Part shown: in pieces, positions 47,779-57,000 of the stretch
Numbering within the stretch: the first letter of the stretch is position 1
Layout of the letters: each line of letters opens with the position of its first letter
Source of the DNA: Ypsolopha sequella
Taxonomy: Eukaryota > Arthropoda > Insecta > Lepidoptera > Ypsolophidae
Assembly: GCA_934047225.1 (NCBI GenBank)
Contig: OW204005.1
Location: 20,778,396-20,842,395, forward strand
DNA: 64,000 nt
Direction: 5' to 3'
Translations under genes and position numbers: made by a program
Notes under the pieces: model-generated
What the model was told of the DNA's origin: nothing
Seen by the model: only the letters and a program-made list of their open reading frames with translations
The model's database searches: none

Positions 47779-49632
47779 TTACAGGCTACCCCACCTGTGG
47801 AGTGCAGGACCAGTCCACTGGCAATAATACGGCTGGCGCGTGCACATCCCCACCATGGGGGGAGCGTAGCCTCCAACTCTCCCTGAGCACGGCGGGTGGT
47901 ACTCCAACCGCGGGTACTCGCGGTACGGCGGTGAGTAACCCCGTGACTCCGTCTGAGCACGCTGCTCCATGCCAGCTGGCACCAAAACCGGCGCGGGGAG
48001 GGGGGGCCCAGCCCTTGTCAACTCCAATTGGCCCCCGCCCGTAGGGGCCCAATTCACTACATGGCCATATGTGTGATAGCCCGTAGGCAAGCCCCCTACG
48101 GGTCCACGCGCAAATACATAACTCACCTCCCGGTGAGGGGGCGCGCCTCGCGCCGCAGTCCTCCGTTCCGACGGAGGGGAGCTCTGCCCGACAGCATGCC
48201 TTCCCTGGACCGAGGGGGGGGAAGTTCTCCCTGACGCACCCCCGTTGTCCAAGGGGGGGGGAGTTCTCCCTGAAGCACCCCCGCCCGTAGGGCTCCGTCG
48301 CTGCGGGACCGGTGAAGCCGCTTCAGATCTGTTGGCACACAACAATAAATGGTGAGGCCCCTCACAAACACTGCAACGTCGTGGCTCGGGACAATTACGT
48401 TCAAAATGATTGCCCAAGCAACCGAAACACAGGCCCTTACGCTTCACTATGCGTCGCCGCTCGGTGACGTGCAGGTTTCGCCACTGCTGACATCTCAGCA
48501 GGTCATGCCCCGTATGGCCACACTGTAAACAGGTCGATGACCTCTCGACCACGGCGACCCCCGCCAAACGCGCCATATCGCGTCCCCGCGACTGCTGCGG
48601 TTGTCTGGGCTCCCCACATTCCGATGAGCCAGCAGACGAAAATGATTGCGCCCCAGATGGCGCCAAGTCCGGCTGTGATGTTTCTGCTACCCTAGCTTCA
48701 TATTCAAGAAACGTCATTAAGTCCGTAAATTTAGGCACAGTGCTGCCATCTTTTTCTGCGGACACCCGCTCAAAACGTGACCTCACGTCATTAGGCAACC
48801 TACCTAAAATAATGTGAACGAGTAAAAACGACCACTCGTCCACCGGTAAACCTAATATTCTAAGGGCATTACACGCCACAGTGACCGGAGTCAGCAACTG
48901 CAACCTTAGTTGAGTCCGGTCAGTTACCCTAGGTAACGTCAACAATTGAGACGCATGCGCATCCGCCAGTAAACGCATGTTCTGATATCTATCATTTAAT
49001 ATGCCCCACGCTATATCATAATGATCATCCTCCACCCTGAGGTGCTGGATGAGCGACCTTGCTTCGCCCTCCAATGTTGACATCAAATATGCCATCTTTT
49101 GCCCCTTTGATAAATCTACCCTAGAATCTACTAATGACGTAAACATATTTTTAAAAGAAACCCACTCTTCCATTTTCCCATTGAATTTATTTAGTTCTAA
49201 ACTAGCCAAACTACTAGACACGCCATCTACCGGTTGAGGCGTGACAACTACAGGACCTCCTGAATTTTGCCTCTTTATATCAGCAATATTATTTGACTTT
49301 ATAACCAGCGCCTTACCAGTGGCGCCATCTGTTGGTCTAGGTGTGCTAACAACCGGGCTGCCCGATTGTCGCTTTTTGATCATGGAGGCCGCCTCTGTTA
49401 AAGCATCATAAATCCCTTTTATCTGAGCCAAATCCGTAACATACCTCTTCATAGGTTCGTCACTTTCCTGCAGTGCTGCCACAGCCGCCTCTGCATCAGC
49501 CAGCCGCTGATGCATCCGCTCGACTCTCTCCAGGATTGCATTGTCGCGATCCGAACGAGAAAGAAATCCCTGGACGGTCGTAAACCAGCGTAGCTCCTTC
49601 GCAAACGCAGCCTTGTGAGACTTGGACATCAT
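47779..49632 (-). CDS. BEL/Pao gag of element 2
   Basis: 617 residues, intact. Residues 1-70 form a coiled-coil-like segment (RVERMHQRLADAEAAVAALQ). The DUF1759-type core is at about 145-290 (LELNKFNGKMEEWVSFKNMF, KGQKMAYLMSTLEGEARSL, GILNDRYQN). Zinc knuckles at about 365-430: CLQCGHTGHDLLRC, CFGCLGNHFERNC and CSVCEGPHHLLLC. The rest is Pro/Gly/Arg-rich and poorly conserved, probably the start of the gag-pol spacer. The ATG at 49632 reads MMSKSHKAAFAKELRW. Gag builds the particle and could be supplied in trans, while this copy needs pol from elsewhere. Confidence 0.88.
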   Translation of the reverse strand: MMSKSHKAAFAKELRWFTTVQGFLSRSDRDNAILERVERMHQRLADAEAAVAALQESDEPMKRYVTDLAQIKGIYDALTEAASMIKKRQSGSPVVSTPRPTDGATGKALVIKSNNIADIKRQNSGGPVVVTPQPVDGVSSSLASLELNKFNGKMEEWVSFKNMFTSLVDSRVDLSKGQKMAYLMSTLEGEARSLIQHLRVEDDHYDIAWGILNDRYQNMRLLADAHASQLLTLPRVTDRTQLRLQLLTPVTVACNALRILGLPVDEWSFLLVHIILGRLPNDVRSRFERVSAEKDGSTVPKFTDLMTFLEYEARVAETSQPDLAPSGAQSFSSAGSSECGEPRQPQQSRGRDMARLAGVAVVERSSTCLQCGHTGHDLLRCQQWRNLHVTERRRIVKRKGLCFGCLGNHFERNCPEPRRCSVCEGPHHLLLCANRSEAASPVPQRRSPTGGGASGRTPPPLDNGGASGRTSPPSVQGRHAVGQSSPPSERRTAARGAPPHREVSYVFARGPVGGLPTGYHTYGHVVNWAPTGGGQLELTRAGPPLPAPVLVPAGMEQRAQTESRGYSPPYREYPRLEYHPPCSGRVGGYAPPMVGMCTRQPYYCQWTGPALHRWGSL

Positions 49633-49738
49633 GCCGCAACAAACCGGGAAATGTATAAATAAAAACTATTTAGCAAACACCCTGACAAGGCACAAAATAC
49701 AGAAGCAGTGCTCAATAGATACCCTATCTATAACTAGA

Positions 49739-49950
49739 ATTGAATTAGTAAATTTAATTCCCAATCACAATGTATGTACTGCCCCGTCAATACAAAACAA
49801 ACAAATAGGTTCCTACCTAATTCCAGAATTTAATTATCAAATGTAATTCCCAATTACAATATATATTGTACCAGCAATACAAATTACAAACAAATAGGTT
49901 CCTACCTAATTCTATAATTTAATTATCAAATGTAAATTATATTTGATGTA
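49739..49950. repeat. Tandem duplication in the leader of BEL element 2
   Basis: Two ~105-bp units containing TTTAATTCCCAATCACAATG / TGTAATTCCCAATTACAATA and both ending AAACAAATAGGTTCCTACCT followed by AATT. Non-coding leader on the minus strand. Confidence 0.65.
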
Positions 49951-50346
49951 TACAATACACACAAACCCGAATGCACTTTCCACTATGCACTTGTATACAT
50001 CCTTGTAAGTACATACATTCAAGCCAAGATAACCGTATATTAGCTAACAAGTTGATTTCCAATCTATAATATAAACCGTTATATGATATAATGTTATTGG
50101 AGTACAAGAACAGCTTATATGTACTAAATTAACAATTTATATTGATATTACCGAACCACATCAATGTGGTACCCTCCGGTAATCAATTAACTACTCAAAG
50201 CACTAAACAAATCCAATTTGTAATTGCTACATCAATAACATATCATTACAACCATGTAAAAGCCTAGCTATGTTAAAAGTTCAATGACACTGGGGCCGCC
50301 CAGTTCCGCTGTTTATATGTATATAAACCAAAGTTGGGATTAACCA

Positions 50347-50359
50347 CGCTCTGCTACCA
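50347..50359 (-). promoter_or_regulatory. Primer-binding site of BEL element 2
   Basis: TGGTAGCAGAGCG on the minus strand, five bases past the 5' LTR end, a form often seen in arthropod BEL elements. Confidence 0.65.
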
Positions 50360-50364
50360 AAGAT

Positions 50365-51051
50365 TGTTTGATAAAAAACGCTCGTTGCTACCAGAAATTG
50401 TAGCTTATAAAAAGTGGTAATACTGACTAGTGACGGGCATCGGCGTCACTAGTGCGAGGATTCCATAACCACGCTCAGACACCACTAATTGTATGCTAAA
50501 GGGCGATACTTGCAGCTGGAACAGGGGCCCATAAGCTGTCCCAGATTTATAGTATACAAGTATCTTATATTCTACAAAATATAATACTAAATGTCCTACC
50601 AGACAGTTGTATGATGACGTCATCCACTGATCCTCGCACGAAGACCCTCCACGTGGACTCCAAGGCGTGTCGGTGCCGTGACGCGTTGATCACCTTCCAC
50701 GATGAATCTAAACACAACCCTCCTACCCCGGGATGCATCCAACCCAGAAGAAAAATTAACAAGTCCACTTGTCGGAAGCCGCGTGGACACAGGTTATGTC
50801 ACACACACACAGGAAATTCACTGAAAAGTGGCCTTCACGCCAAAATATCGTCAAACCCTGACTGATAATGTTTCTTACGATGTCCGCATCGATTTCCCTT
50901 ATCAGTTATCCATTAATATCGCATATTATAAATCGACCGCGATCTATACCAAATGTCGACTTTTCCGAGACATTTGACAGCTCCAAACCCATAGACAAAA
51001 TATATAGACCATTGATGGATACGTTCCGAAATATACATTTTATTCTGAACA
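50365..51051 (-). repeat. 5' LTR of BEL element 2
   Basis: 687 bp; differs from the left LTR at CACTGAAAAG, AATATCGCAT and AAATGTCGAC (CACTAAAAAG, AATATCCCAT and AAATGTTGAC in the other copy). Confidence 0.85.
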
Positions 51052-51059
51052 AGCACTAT

Positions 51060-51576
51060 TTATTAAGACTGTACATGAGCCTAGAGCATGAACAACGCCA
51101 GATTTTCGAGGATTCGTTTGAAGAAATTCGGATTCTCCTTGTATTGAAAAAAAATTTGATTTATTTAACTTTTATCTAGGGATTCTACTTATAAACGATG
51201 CGATGTACTAAGATTTATACTTTTGTTTAGACAAAAAAAAAAATTTCCACCCTCTTTTTTTTGGTTTTCAAACGTTCGTTTCAAGAACGCGGTTAAGAGA
51301 TCAACTTGTTTTTTTTTTTTCATAAAATAAGTAATAGAAATATGAAGGGATTGTGCTTAAATCCAATATTTTTTTTCCAACAATTTTTTTCAGTATCAGC
51401 TAAAACCACACTAATTTATTGTTTCGCTGTGTGATCATTAGTATTACGCGTCCAAGAAAAAGAGGCCAATGAGCGAACATATAATCGCCCATCTATCAAA
51501 AGTAAATAAGGTCTTTCCCATTGGACTTATTGTGCTGGACGGGTAACTAAAAAAGTTGCTAGGGTAGGCCATCCTC
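51060..51576 (+). repeat. Single copy of the foldback arm
   Basis: AGCCTAGAGCATGAACAACG, GAAGAAATTCGGATTCTCCT, TCAAACGTTCGTTTCAAGAA and AAAAGTTGCTAGGGTAGGCC match the right arm of the foldback at 22445-22928 in the same direction, with moderate divergence. It begins immediately after the target duplication of BEL element 2, which therefore inserted beside or inside it. Confidence 0.75.
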
Positions 51577-51580
51577 TTAA

Positions 51581-51693
51581 CTGCCGACCGATTGCGGTTA
51601 TTTCATTACACCGTGTCGATGACATGACCATTGCTTACATTGTTTATGGCTCGTCGTATTCTAACATCTGAAATAACCGAAACCGGTCGGGGG
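51581..51693. mobile_element. 113-bp TTAA MITE
   Basis: CTGCCGACCGATTGCGGTTA at the left pairs with TAACCGAAACCGGTCGGGGG at the right; TTAA at 51577-51580 and 51694-51697. This is a third TTAA-targeted family in the window, distinct in its termini from 4035-4631 and 36111-37492. Confidence 0.75.
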
Positions 51694-51697
51694 TTAA

Positions 51698-52154
51698 GTG
51701 TGAAATAAACTTGTGAAACAATTACAAGTGAATTCTAATCATGTTGTTATCCAAGTTTCACTAAGTGCCGACAATCGCAAGTATAAACCAGCAATATTTT
51801 GCCTAATTTCGGGTTATCTGGTATGGTTATCTATTAGTTCATGCATTAGTCTCAAGAATTTTGTCAGTTTATGCCGACAAAGTATGCAAGCAATTTTTTA
51901 TTGTGTTCACTAGTGCGGACGGCGCACTGCGCAGCGCAAGACTGATCAACGTAATACACATAAATATAAGCTTTGCCCACCTGGGCACATAAATGATGGC
52001 CTCAATTTTTAAGCGAGTTTATGCTTCCATAAAATTTTAGTTCGTTGCTTGTCATAGTCAACGACATCAGTATATCGCTGGTACTTGTAAAGATTTTTCT
52101 TGTATTTCATAAAATTGTATTTTTTTCTTTTTAGGTTTACGTCATAAACATCTA
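51698..52154. other. No gene seen
   Basis: No motif in the 66-codon frame at 51713-51913. Sequence is moderately AT-rich with no repeat shared elsewhere in the window. Confidence 0.35.
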
Positions 52155-52275
52155 AGGCTTTTCAGGGTTCCATCCCCGAAGAGTGTCAAACGGGACCCTA
52201 TTAGTTACTAAGCCTCCACTATTCGTCCGTCAGTCTGTTCGTCCGTCAGTCTGTTCGCCTGTCACAGAAGTCTAT
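52155..52275 (-). repeat. Reverse fragment of CCGGCCAAGTG-type repeat
   Basis: TTTCAGGGTTCCATCCCCGA, ACGGGACCCTATTAGTTACT and GTCCGTCAGTCTGTTCG are the reverse of the 3' half of the repeat at 1739-2051. Confidence 0.65.
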
Positions 52276-52547
52276 AGCTTTAGCTATTATGGTTTCAGTG
52301 CGTTTCATAAAATAGTTCCTATACCGTTATGTTGGTAGCAATGCAATCATCCAATCCATAGATATAACAATTAATAATAGGTCTTTACCTATGAAATTGA
52401 CAAAATTTTCTCACTGATTCATGAGTTCATAATTCCTGTAATTCAATAGCTACTTCAATTACTAATTTTTTAAATATTATTAGAGTGCATTACAAACTAG
52501 AAAATATCAATCAGAAACAAACCCAAAGACAAGAATTTGAAAAAATT

Positions 52548-52618
52548 CCTCGGGCCAGGATTCGAACCTGCGACCTCATGTTATCAAGACAAGCGTGCTA
52601 CCAATTGTGCCACCGAGG
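52548..52618 (-). tRNA. tRNA-like sequence (left arm), probably pseudogene
   Basis: The minus strand has an A box (TGGCACAATTGG), a B box (GGTTCGAATCC) and an acceptor stem CCTCGG/CCGAGG. The anticodon stem has one mismatch. The loop CTTGATA would give TGA at the anticodon position, but with U rather than a purine at position 37 and a short variable arm, unlike a true tRNA-Ser. Hence tRNA-like only. Confidence 0.4.
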
Positions 52619-52790
52619 TTTCTACCTAGACTGGTGAATTACTGTTATTTTTGCTGTTATTTTACTGTTAGTTTTGCATCTGCCTGATATATATAATATA
52701 TATAATATCATATCATAAATAGTATATCAGGCAGATGCAAAAATAACAGTAGACAAGTATGATGGAAAAATTCACCTGTCCGAGTAGGAA

Positions 52791-52861
52791 CCTCGGTGGC
52801 ACAATTGGTAGCGCACTTGTCTTGATAACAAGAGGTCGCAGGTTCGAATCCTGGCCCGGGG
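52791..52861 (+). tRNA. tRNA-like sequence (right arm), probably pseudogene
   Basis: Same 71-nt unit as at 52548-52618, plus strand. Here the anticodon stem CTTGT/ACAAG is fully paired, boxes A and B are intact and the acceptor stem has one G-U pair. The loop is again CTTGATA. Pol III promoter function is plausible; decoding function is doubtful. No CCA or T-run terminator is seen directly after it, though TTTTTT occurs 4 bases beyond. Confidence 0.45.
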
Positions 52862-53130
52862 AATTTTTTCAAATTCTTGTCTTTGGGTTTGTTTCTGATT
52901 GATCTTTTCTAGTTTTTAATGCACTCTAATAATATTTAGAGTATTCATAGCGATGGATTTCGCAAAAATAAACATAATCTTATCTATTTTTTGTTTGAAA
53001 GTTCATTTCAAGGTTTTACATCTACGTATAAAATTTTGTTTTTATTTTCAGTTTGAATATAAAAATTAAATCTTCAAAAACAGTTCGTTCTAAATGCCAT
53101 CCATTTCCATGATAAGATTGAATGAATGAA

Positions 53131-53405
53131 TGAATGAATGAATGAATTGACACTTTATTGTACACAAAAGACATATAAAAGAAAACAGAGTATTGTAAGA
53201 ATAATTTTGTACAAAGGCGGACTTATCACTTAAAGCGATTTCTTCCAGCCAACCTTTGGGTGGTGAAGAAAAAGTCACTAGAAAAGTAAAAATAGGGAGA
53301 TAGACGTAATAGATAGAGTAGAATAAATGAAAATCAATAAAGTGTAAATACAAATAACCTACCAAATTAAACTTAATTTTAATAGATATCATAGACTTAC
53401 ATAAA
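53131..53405 (-). mobile_element. LINE 3' end with GAAT tail
   Basis: (GAAT)n at 53122-53147, then ACACTTTATTGTACACAAAA, CGATTTCTTCCAGCCAACCT and TGGGTGGTGAAG: the reverse of the copy at 23955-24232. The 100-codon minus frame here is non-coding 3' sequence. Confidence 0.7.
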
Positions 53406-53751
53406 CAGCTGACACTTTTAAAAAATTAAATTAATATTGCTGTTATCTTAATGTTGTCTCATTCATAAACAAAAGAAATTACTTACATAATTTGGATTTG
53501 TCATTCCTAAAAAAAATTCAAAAATGTAAGTACTAAAAATTGAGTTTCCTTCAAATTTTCCGTAGAAAACAGCAATTTCATATGTAAAGACCTAATATTC
53601 ATTATCTTATCATCTCGTTTGAACGTCGTTGATAGACAGAGGAGCCAATATTGCAGAATTGAACATATTTAATAATTGCACTATCATCTCATAGCCTAAT
53701 ATCATCAAAGCATTGAATTTTTTAAACGTTATTTATTGCAATTTTTTCATC
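53406..53751. other. No gene seen
   Basis: AT-rich, no frame or repeat recognised. Confidence 0.35.
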
Positions 53752-54080
53752 CATGCATCCATCAGCTTAGTTCGTCCACTGCTGGCGGTCATCCTGAACA
53801 AATTGTCCATACTCACACACGCTGGGCAGGCGGGTTGGTGAGCGTGGTGCCGGAACCTTCGCACCAGTGACGCCGCTGCCCATCACCAGTCTGTTCCATA
53901 TAAGGCCCGGCTATTAGGGATGGATATACCGCCATCCATCGGTCCCAGGCATGGTGGGCCTCCTGGTATTTTGCCTGTGAGCTGTCCTCTTACTCTCCCC
54001 CGAATTACTTCGAGGGGGTCTCCAAGTAAGATGGTGGTACCTCCACAGTCGAGCCCGGCATCAGCTCTACCACCTGTTTT
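53752..54080 (-). mobile_element. SINE-like repeat, copy 3
   Basis: Reverse of the unit at 15632: CATCCATGCATCCATCAGCT, ...TTAGTTCGTCCACTGCTGG, CGTGGTGCCGGAACC, CTCCAAGTAAGATGGTGGTA, ending CATCAGCTCTACCACC. About 20 bp of the tail (AAAGGCTTATGTCCA-type) is deleted. Confidence 0.65.
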
Positions 54081-54446
54081 CATTTAAACGGTAATACATA
54101 CAATTATAAAATTTGGTCAGATAATTGGCTGGTTTTTACAAAACGGAGCAGTGTGACCTTTATGTAAAGAAAAGGGCGCGAACCGCAATGCAATGTCATG
54201 GATATAAGTAGTTACTAAAAATAATAAATAATTTACGTGAACATGTGTCATGATGATGAAGTGTGTAAATATTATTTTAGTAGGTAGGTAAGGTATAATA
54301 TTATTTAATCATGGTAATAAATAGCTGAATAATTAATTAATTACGCATTTTAGTATAAAAAGCACATCACAAAGTTTCCAAATTAGTTAAGATAATTAGA
54401 CTGAACTGAAAATTTTAAAATGTTGCTTTATTGGGATGGTTTTATA

Positions 54447-54590
54447 GAGGTTCCGGCACCGCGCTCACCAACCCGCCTGCCCAGCGTGTGTTAGTATGGG
54501 CAATTCTTCCAGGATGACCGCCGGGAGTCTCAAAGTCCTGGAAAGGCTTATGTCTAGCAGTGGATGAACCAGGCTGATGGATGAGGGATG
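54447..54590 (+). repeat. SINE-like repeat, 3' fragment
   Basis: GAGGTTCCGGCACCGCGCTC to CAGGCTGATGGATGAGGGATG, the 3' 40 percent of the family. Truncated at its 5' end, as expected for a LINE-mobilised copy. Confidence 0.65.
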
Positions 54591-54803
54591 AGTTAATGTG
54601 ATTCTGAAACAACATTCAAATGCTCCCTACACACTCCCGCAGGACATCTCCTCTCGTCGAGTACTCCCCATCTTCAAAATATCACGTTCACGGACTTGTT
54701 TTGTGGAAAGATTTGAGAACTATCTTGGTCAATTTCTCTATAACCTAGCTAGTAAATAACCATCACGCTATCTACTCTTTAAAATTTAGTTAAAAATAAA
54801 CTA

Positions 54804-55025
54804 CACTGGCCTGCAAAACTAAGTACTACACTTTTTAAATTTGATTTTTTTCTAAACTATAGAAGTTAGAGATTTAAAATAAAAAACGTTTTATTGAAAA
54901 TTTAATCAGCTTTATTTGAAACTATAAGGACAACTTCACTATGTGATTATTTTAAATCTCTAACTTCTATAGTTTAGAAAAAAATCAAATTTAAAAAGTG
55001 TAGTACTTAGTTTTGCAGGCCAGTG
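54804..55025. mobile_element. Tc1/mariner-type MITE, 222 bp, TA target
   Basis: CACTGGCCTGCAAAACTAAG at the left and CTTAGTTTTGCAGGCCAGTG at the right are perfect inverses, and the match continues for about 75 bp through GAAGTTAGAGATTTAAAAT. TA flanks both ends (54802-54803, 55026-55027). Arms look essentially identical, so it is young. Confidence 0.85.
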
Positions 55026-55139
55026 TAGTACCCTGGCTTAAGTCTCTAAGATATGAGGAAACAGAGAGACTCCTTTTAAATGCTAAATGTAAAATTTAGT
55101 AAACACTTGTTGTTTAATGTTTTTCATAACATTTTTGAC

Positions 55140-55164
55140 AGACACACACACACACACACCCACC
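55140..55164. repeat. (CA)n microsatellite
   Basis: GACACACACACACACACACC with interruptions. Confidence 0.8.
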
Positions 55165-55339
55165 ACACACATACACCACATAATTATATAATATAATAAG
55201 TTGTTTCTTAGATAAGTTTAAGAGTATACAAAGTGTCTTGTTTTTGTTTTTATTTTTATTGAAAAATCTATTTCTAAATTGTATCTCAATTAGGTATCTA
55301 AATTGTATAAAATTGAACTAAACTTATTAGAAAATATAC

Positions 55340-57000
55340 TGAGCGTTAGAGACATAAAGGGAATCCTAGTGTAGGGACTAGAGATCAATGTAACAATAAT
55401 ATAAATGTATCGAGCGTTAGAGACTAGTTACCTACAACATAAAGGGAATCCTAGTGTAGAGACTAGAGATCAATGTAACAATAATATAAATGTATCGAGC
55501 GTTAGAGACTAGTTACCTACAACATAAAGGGAATCCTAGTGTAGGGACTAGAGATCAATGTAACAATAATATAAATGTATCGAGCGTTAGAGACTAGTTA
55601 CCTACAACATAAAGGGAATCCTAGTGTAGAGACTAGAGATCAATGTAACAATAATATAAATGTATCGAGCGTTAGAGACTAGTTACCTACAACATAAAGG
55701 GAATCCTAGTGTAGAGACTAGAGATCAATGTAACAATAATATAAATGTATCGAACGTTAGAGACTAGTTACCTACAACATAAAGGGAATCCTAGTGTAGA
55801 GACTAGAGATCAATGTAACAATAATATAAATGTATCGAGCGTTAGAGACTAGTTACCTACAACATAAAGGGAATCCTAGTGTAGAGACTAGAGATCAATG
55901 TAACAATAATATAAATGTATCGAACGTTAGAGACTAGTTACCTACAACATAAAGGGAATCCTAGTGTAGAGACTAGAGATCAATGTAACAATAATATAAA
56001 TGTATCGAACGTTAGAGACTAGTTACCTACAACATAAAGGGAATCCTAGTGTAGAGACTAGAGATCAATGTAACAATAATATAAATGTATCGAGCGTTAG
56101 AGACTAGTTACCTACAACATAAAGGGAATCCTAGTGTAGAGACTAGAGATCAATGTAACAATAATATAAATGTATCGAGCGTTAGAGACTAGTTACCTAC
56201 AACATAAAGGGAATCCTAGTGTAGGGACTAGAGATCAATGTAACAATAATATAAATGTATCGAACGTTAGAGACTAGTTACCTACAACATAAAGGGAATC
56301 CTAGTGTAGGGACTAGAGATCAATGTAACAATAATGTAAATGTATCGAGCGTTAGAGACTAGTTACCTACAACATAAAGGGCATCCTAGTGTAGGGACTA
56401 GAGATCAATGTAACAATAATGTAAATGTATCGAGCGTTAGAGACTAGTTACCTACAACATAAAGGGAATCCTAGTGTAGGGACTAGAGATCAATGTAACA
56501 ATAATGTAAATGTATCGAGCGTTAGAGACTAGTTACCTACAACATAAAGGGAATCCTAGTGTAGGGACTAGAGATCAATGTAACAATAATGTAAATGTAT
56601 CGAGCGTTAGAGACTAGTTACCTACAACATAAAGGGCATCCTAGTGTAGGGACTAGAGATCAATGTAACAATAATGTAAATGTATCGAGCGTTAGAGACT
56701 AGTTACCTACAACATAAAGGGAATCCTAGTGTAGGGACTAGAGATCAATGTAACAATAATGTAAATGTATCGAGCGTTAGAGACTAGTTACCTACAACAT
56801 AAAGGGCATCCTAGTGTAGGGACTAGAGATCAATGTAACAATAATGTAAATGTATCGAGCGTTAGAGACTAGTTACCTACAACATAAAGGGAATCCTAGT
56901 GTAGGGACTAGAGATCAATGTAACTGATGTAAAAATAATTTAAATGTATCGAGCGTTAGAGACTAGTTACCTACAACATAAAGGGAATCCTAAAGCAATT
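55340..57000. repeat. 85-bp minisatellite, about 19 units
   Basis: The unit begins CGAGCGTTAGAGACTAGTTA and contains ACAACATAAAGGGAATCC, GACTAGAGATCAATGTAACA and AATATAAATGTAT. Unit starts fall at 55411, 55496, 55581 and so on every 85 bp; the last is shifted 9 bp by an insertion (TAACTGATGTAAAAA). The first unit is shortened. Single-base variants (GTAGAGA/GTAGGGA, ATATAA/ATGTAA, AGCG/AACG, GGAATCC/GGCATCC) are not randomly distributed: the left part is mostly GTAGAGA plus ATATAA, the right part GTAGGGA plus ATGTAA. No coding potential. Confidence 0.9.

Larger units (their letters stand above)
45558..51051 (-). mobile_element. BEL/Pao retrotransposon element 2, 5.5 kb, 5-bp TSD
   Basis: Two 687-bp LTRs (45558-46244 and 50365-51051) differ at three positions that I could see. 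AGCAC lies at 45553-45557 and 51052-51056, a 5-bp duplication. On the minus strand the order is LTR, primer site TGGTAGCAGAGCG (50359-50347), leader, gag (49632-47779), a degenerate protease/integrase relic and LTR. The RT and RNase H regions are missing. LTR divergence of about 0.4 percent indicates recent insertion, so the pol loss probably predates it and the element moved with helper proteins. Confidence 0.88.
52473..52936. repeat. Foldback element with a tRNA-like sequence in each arm
   Basis: Arms 52473-52625 and 52785-52936 are near-perfect complements (AAATATTATTAGAGTGCATT...; CAGAAACAAACCCAAAGACA; ...TTGTGCCACCGAGG). A second hairpin occupies the middle (GCATCTGCCTGATATA / TATATCAGGCAGATGC). 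Each arm carries a 71-nt tRNA-like unit. This could be a pair of tRNA-derived SINEs inserted head to head, or a foldback that captured a tRNA gene. Confidence 0.75.

Noticed and set aside
52548..52861. Two functional tRNA-Ser(UGA) genes
   Set aside because: The variable arm is short, position 37 is not a purine, one copy has a stem mismatch, and both sit in a foldback repeat. Reported as tRNA-like only.
55340..57000. CRISPR-like array
   Set aside because: The 85-bp units abut with no unique spacers, and the window is eukaryotic. It is a minisatellite.
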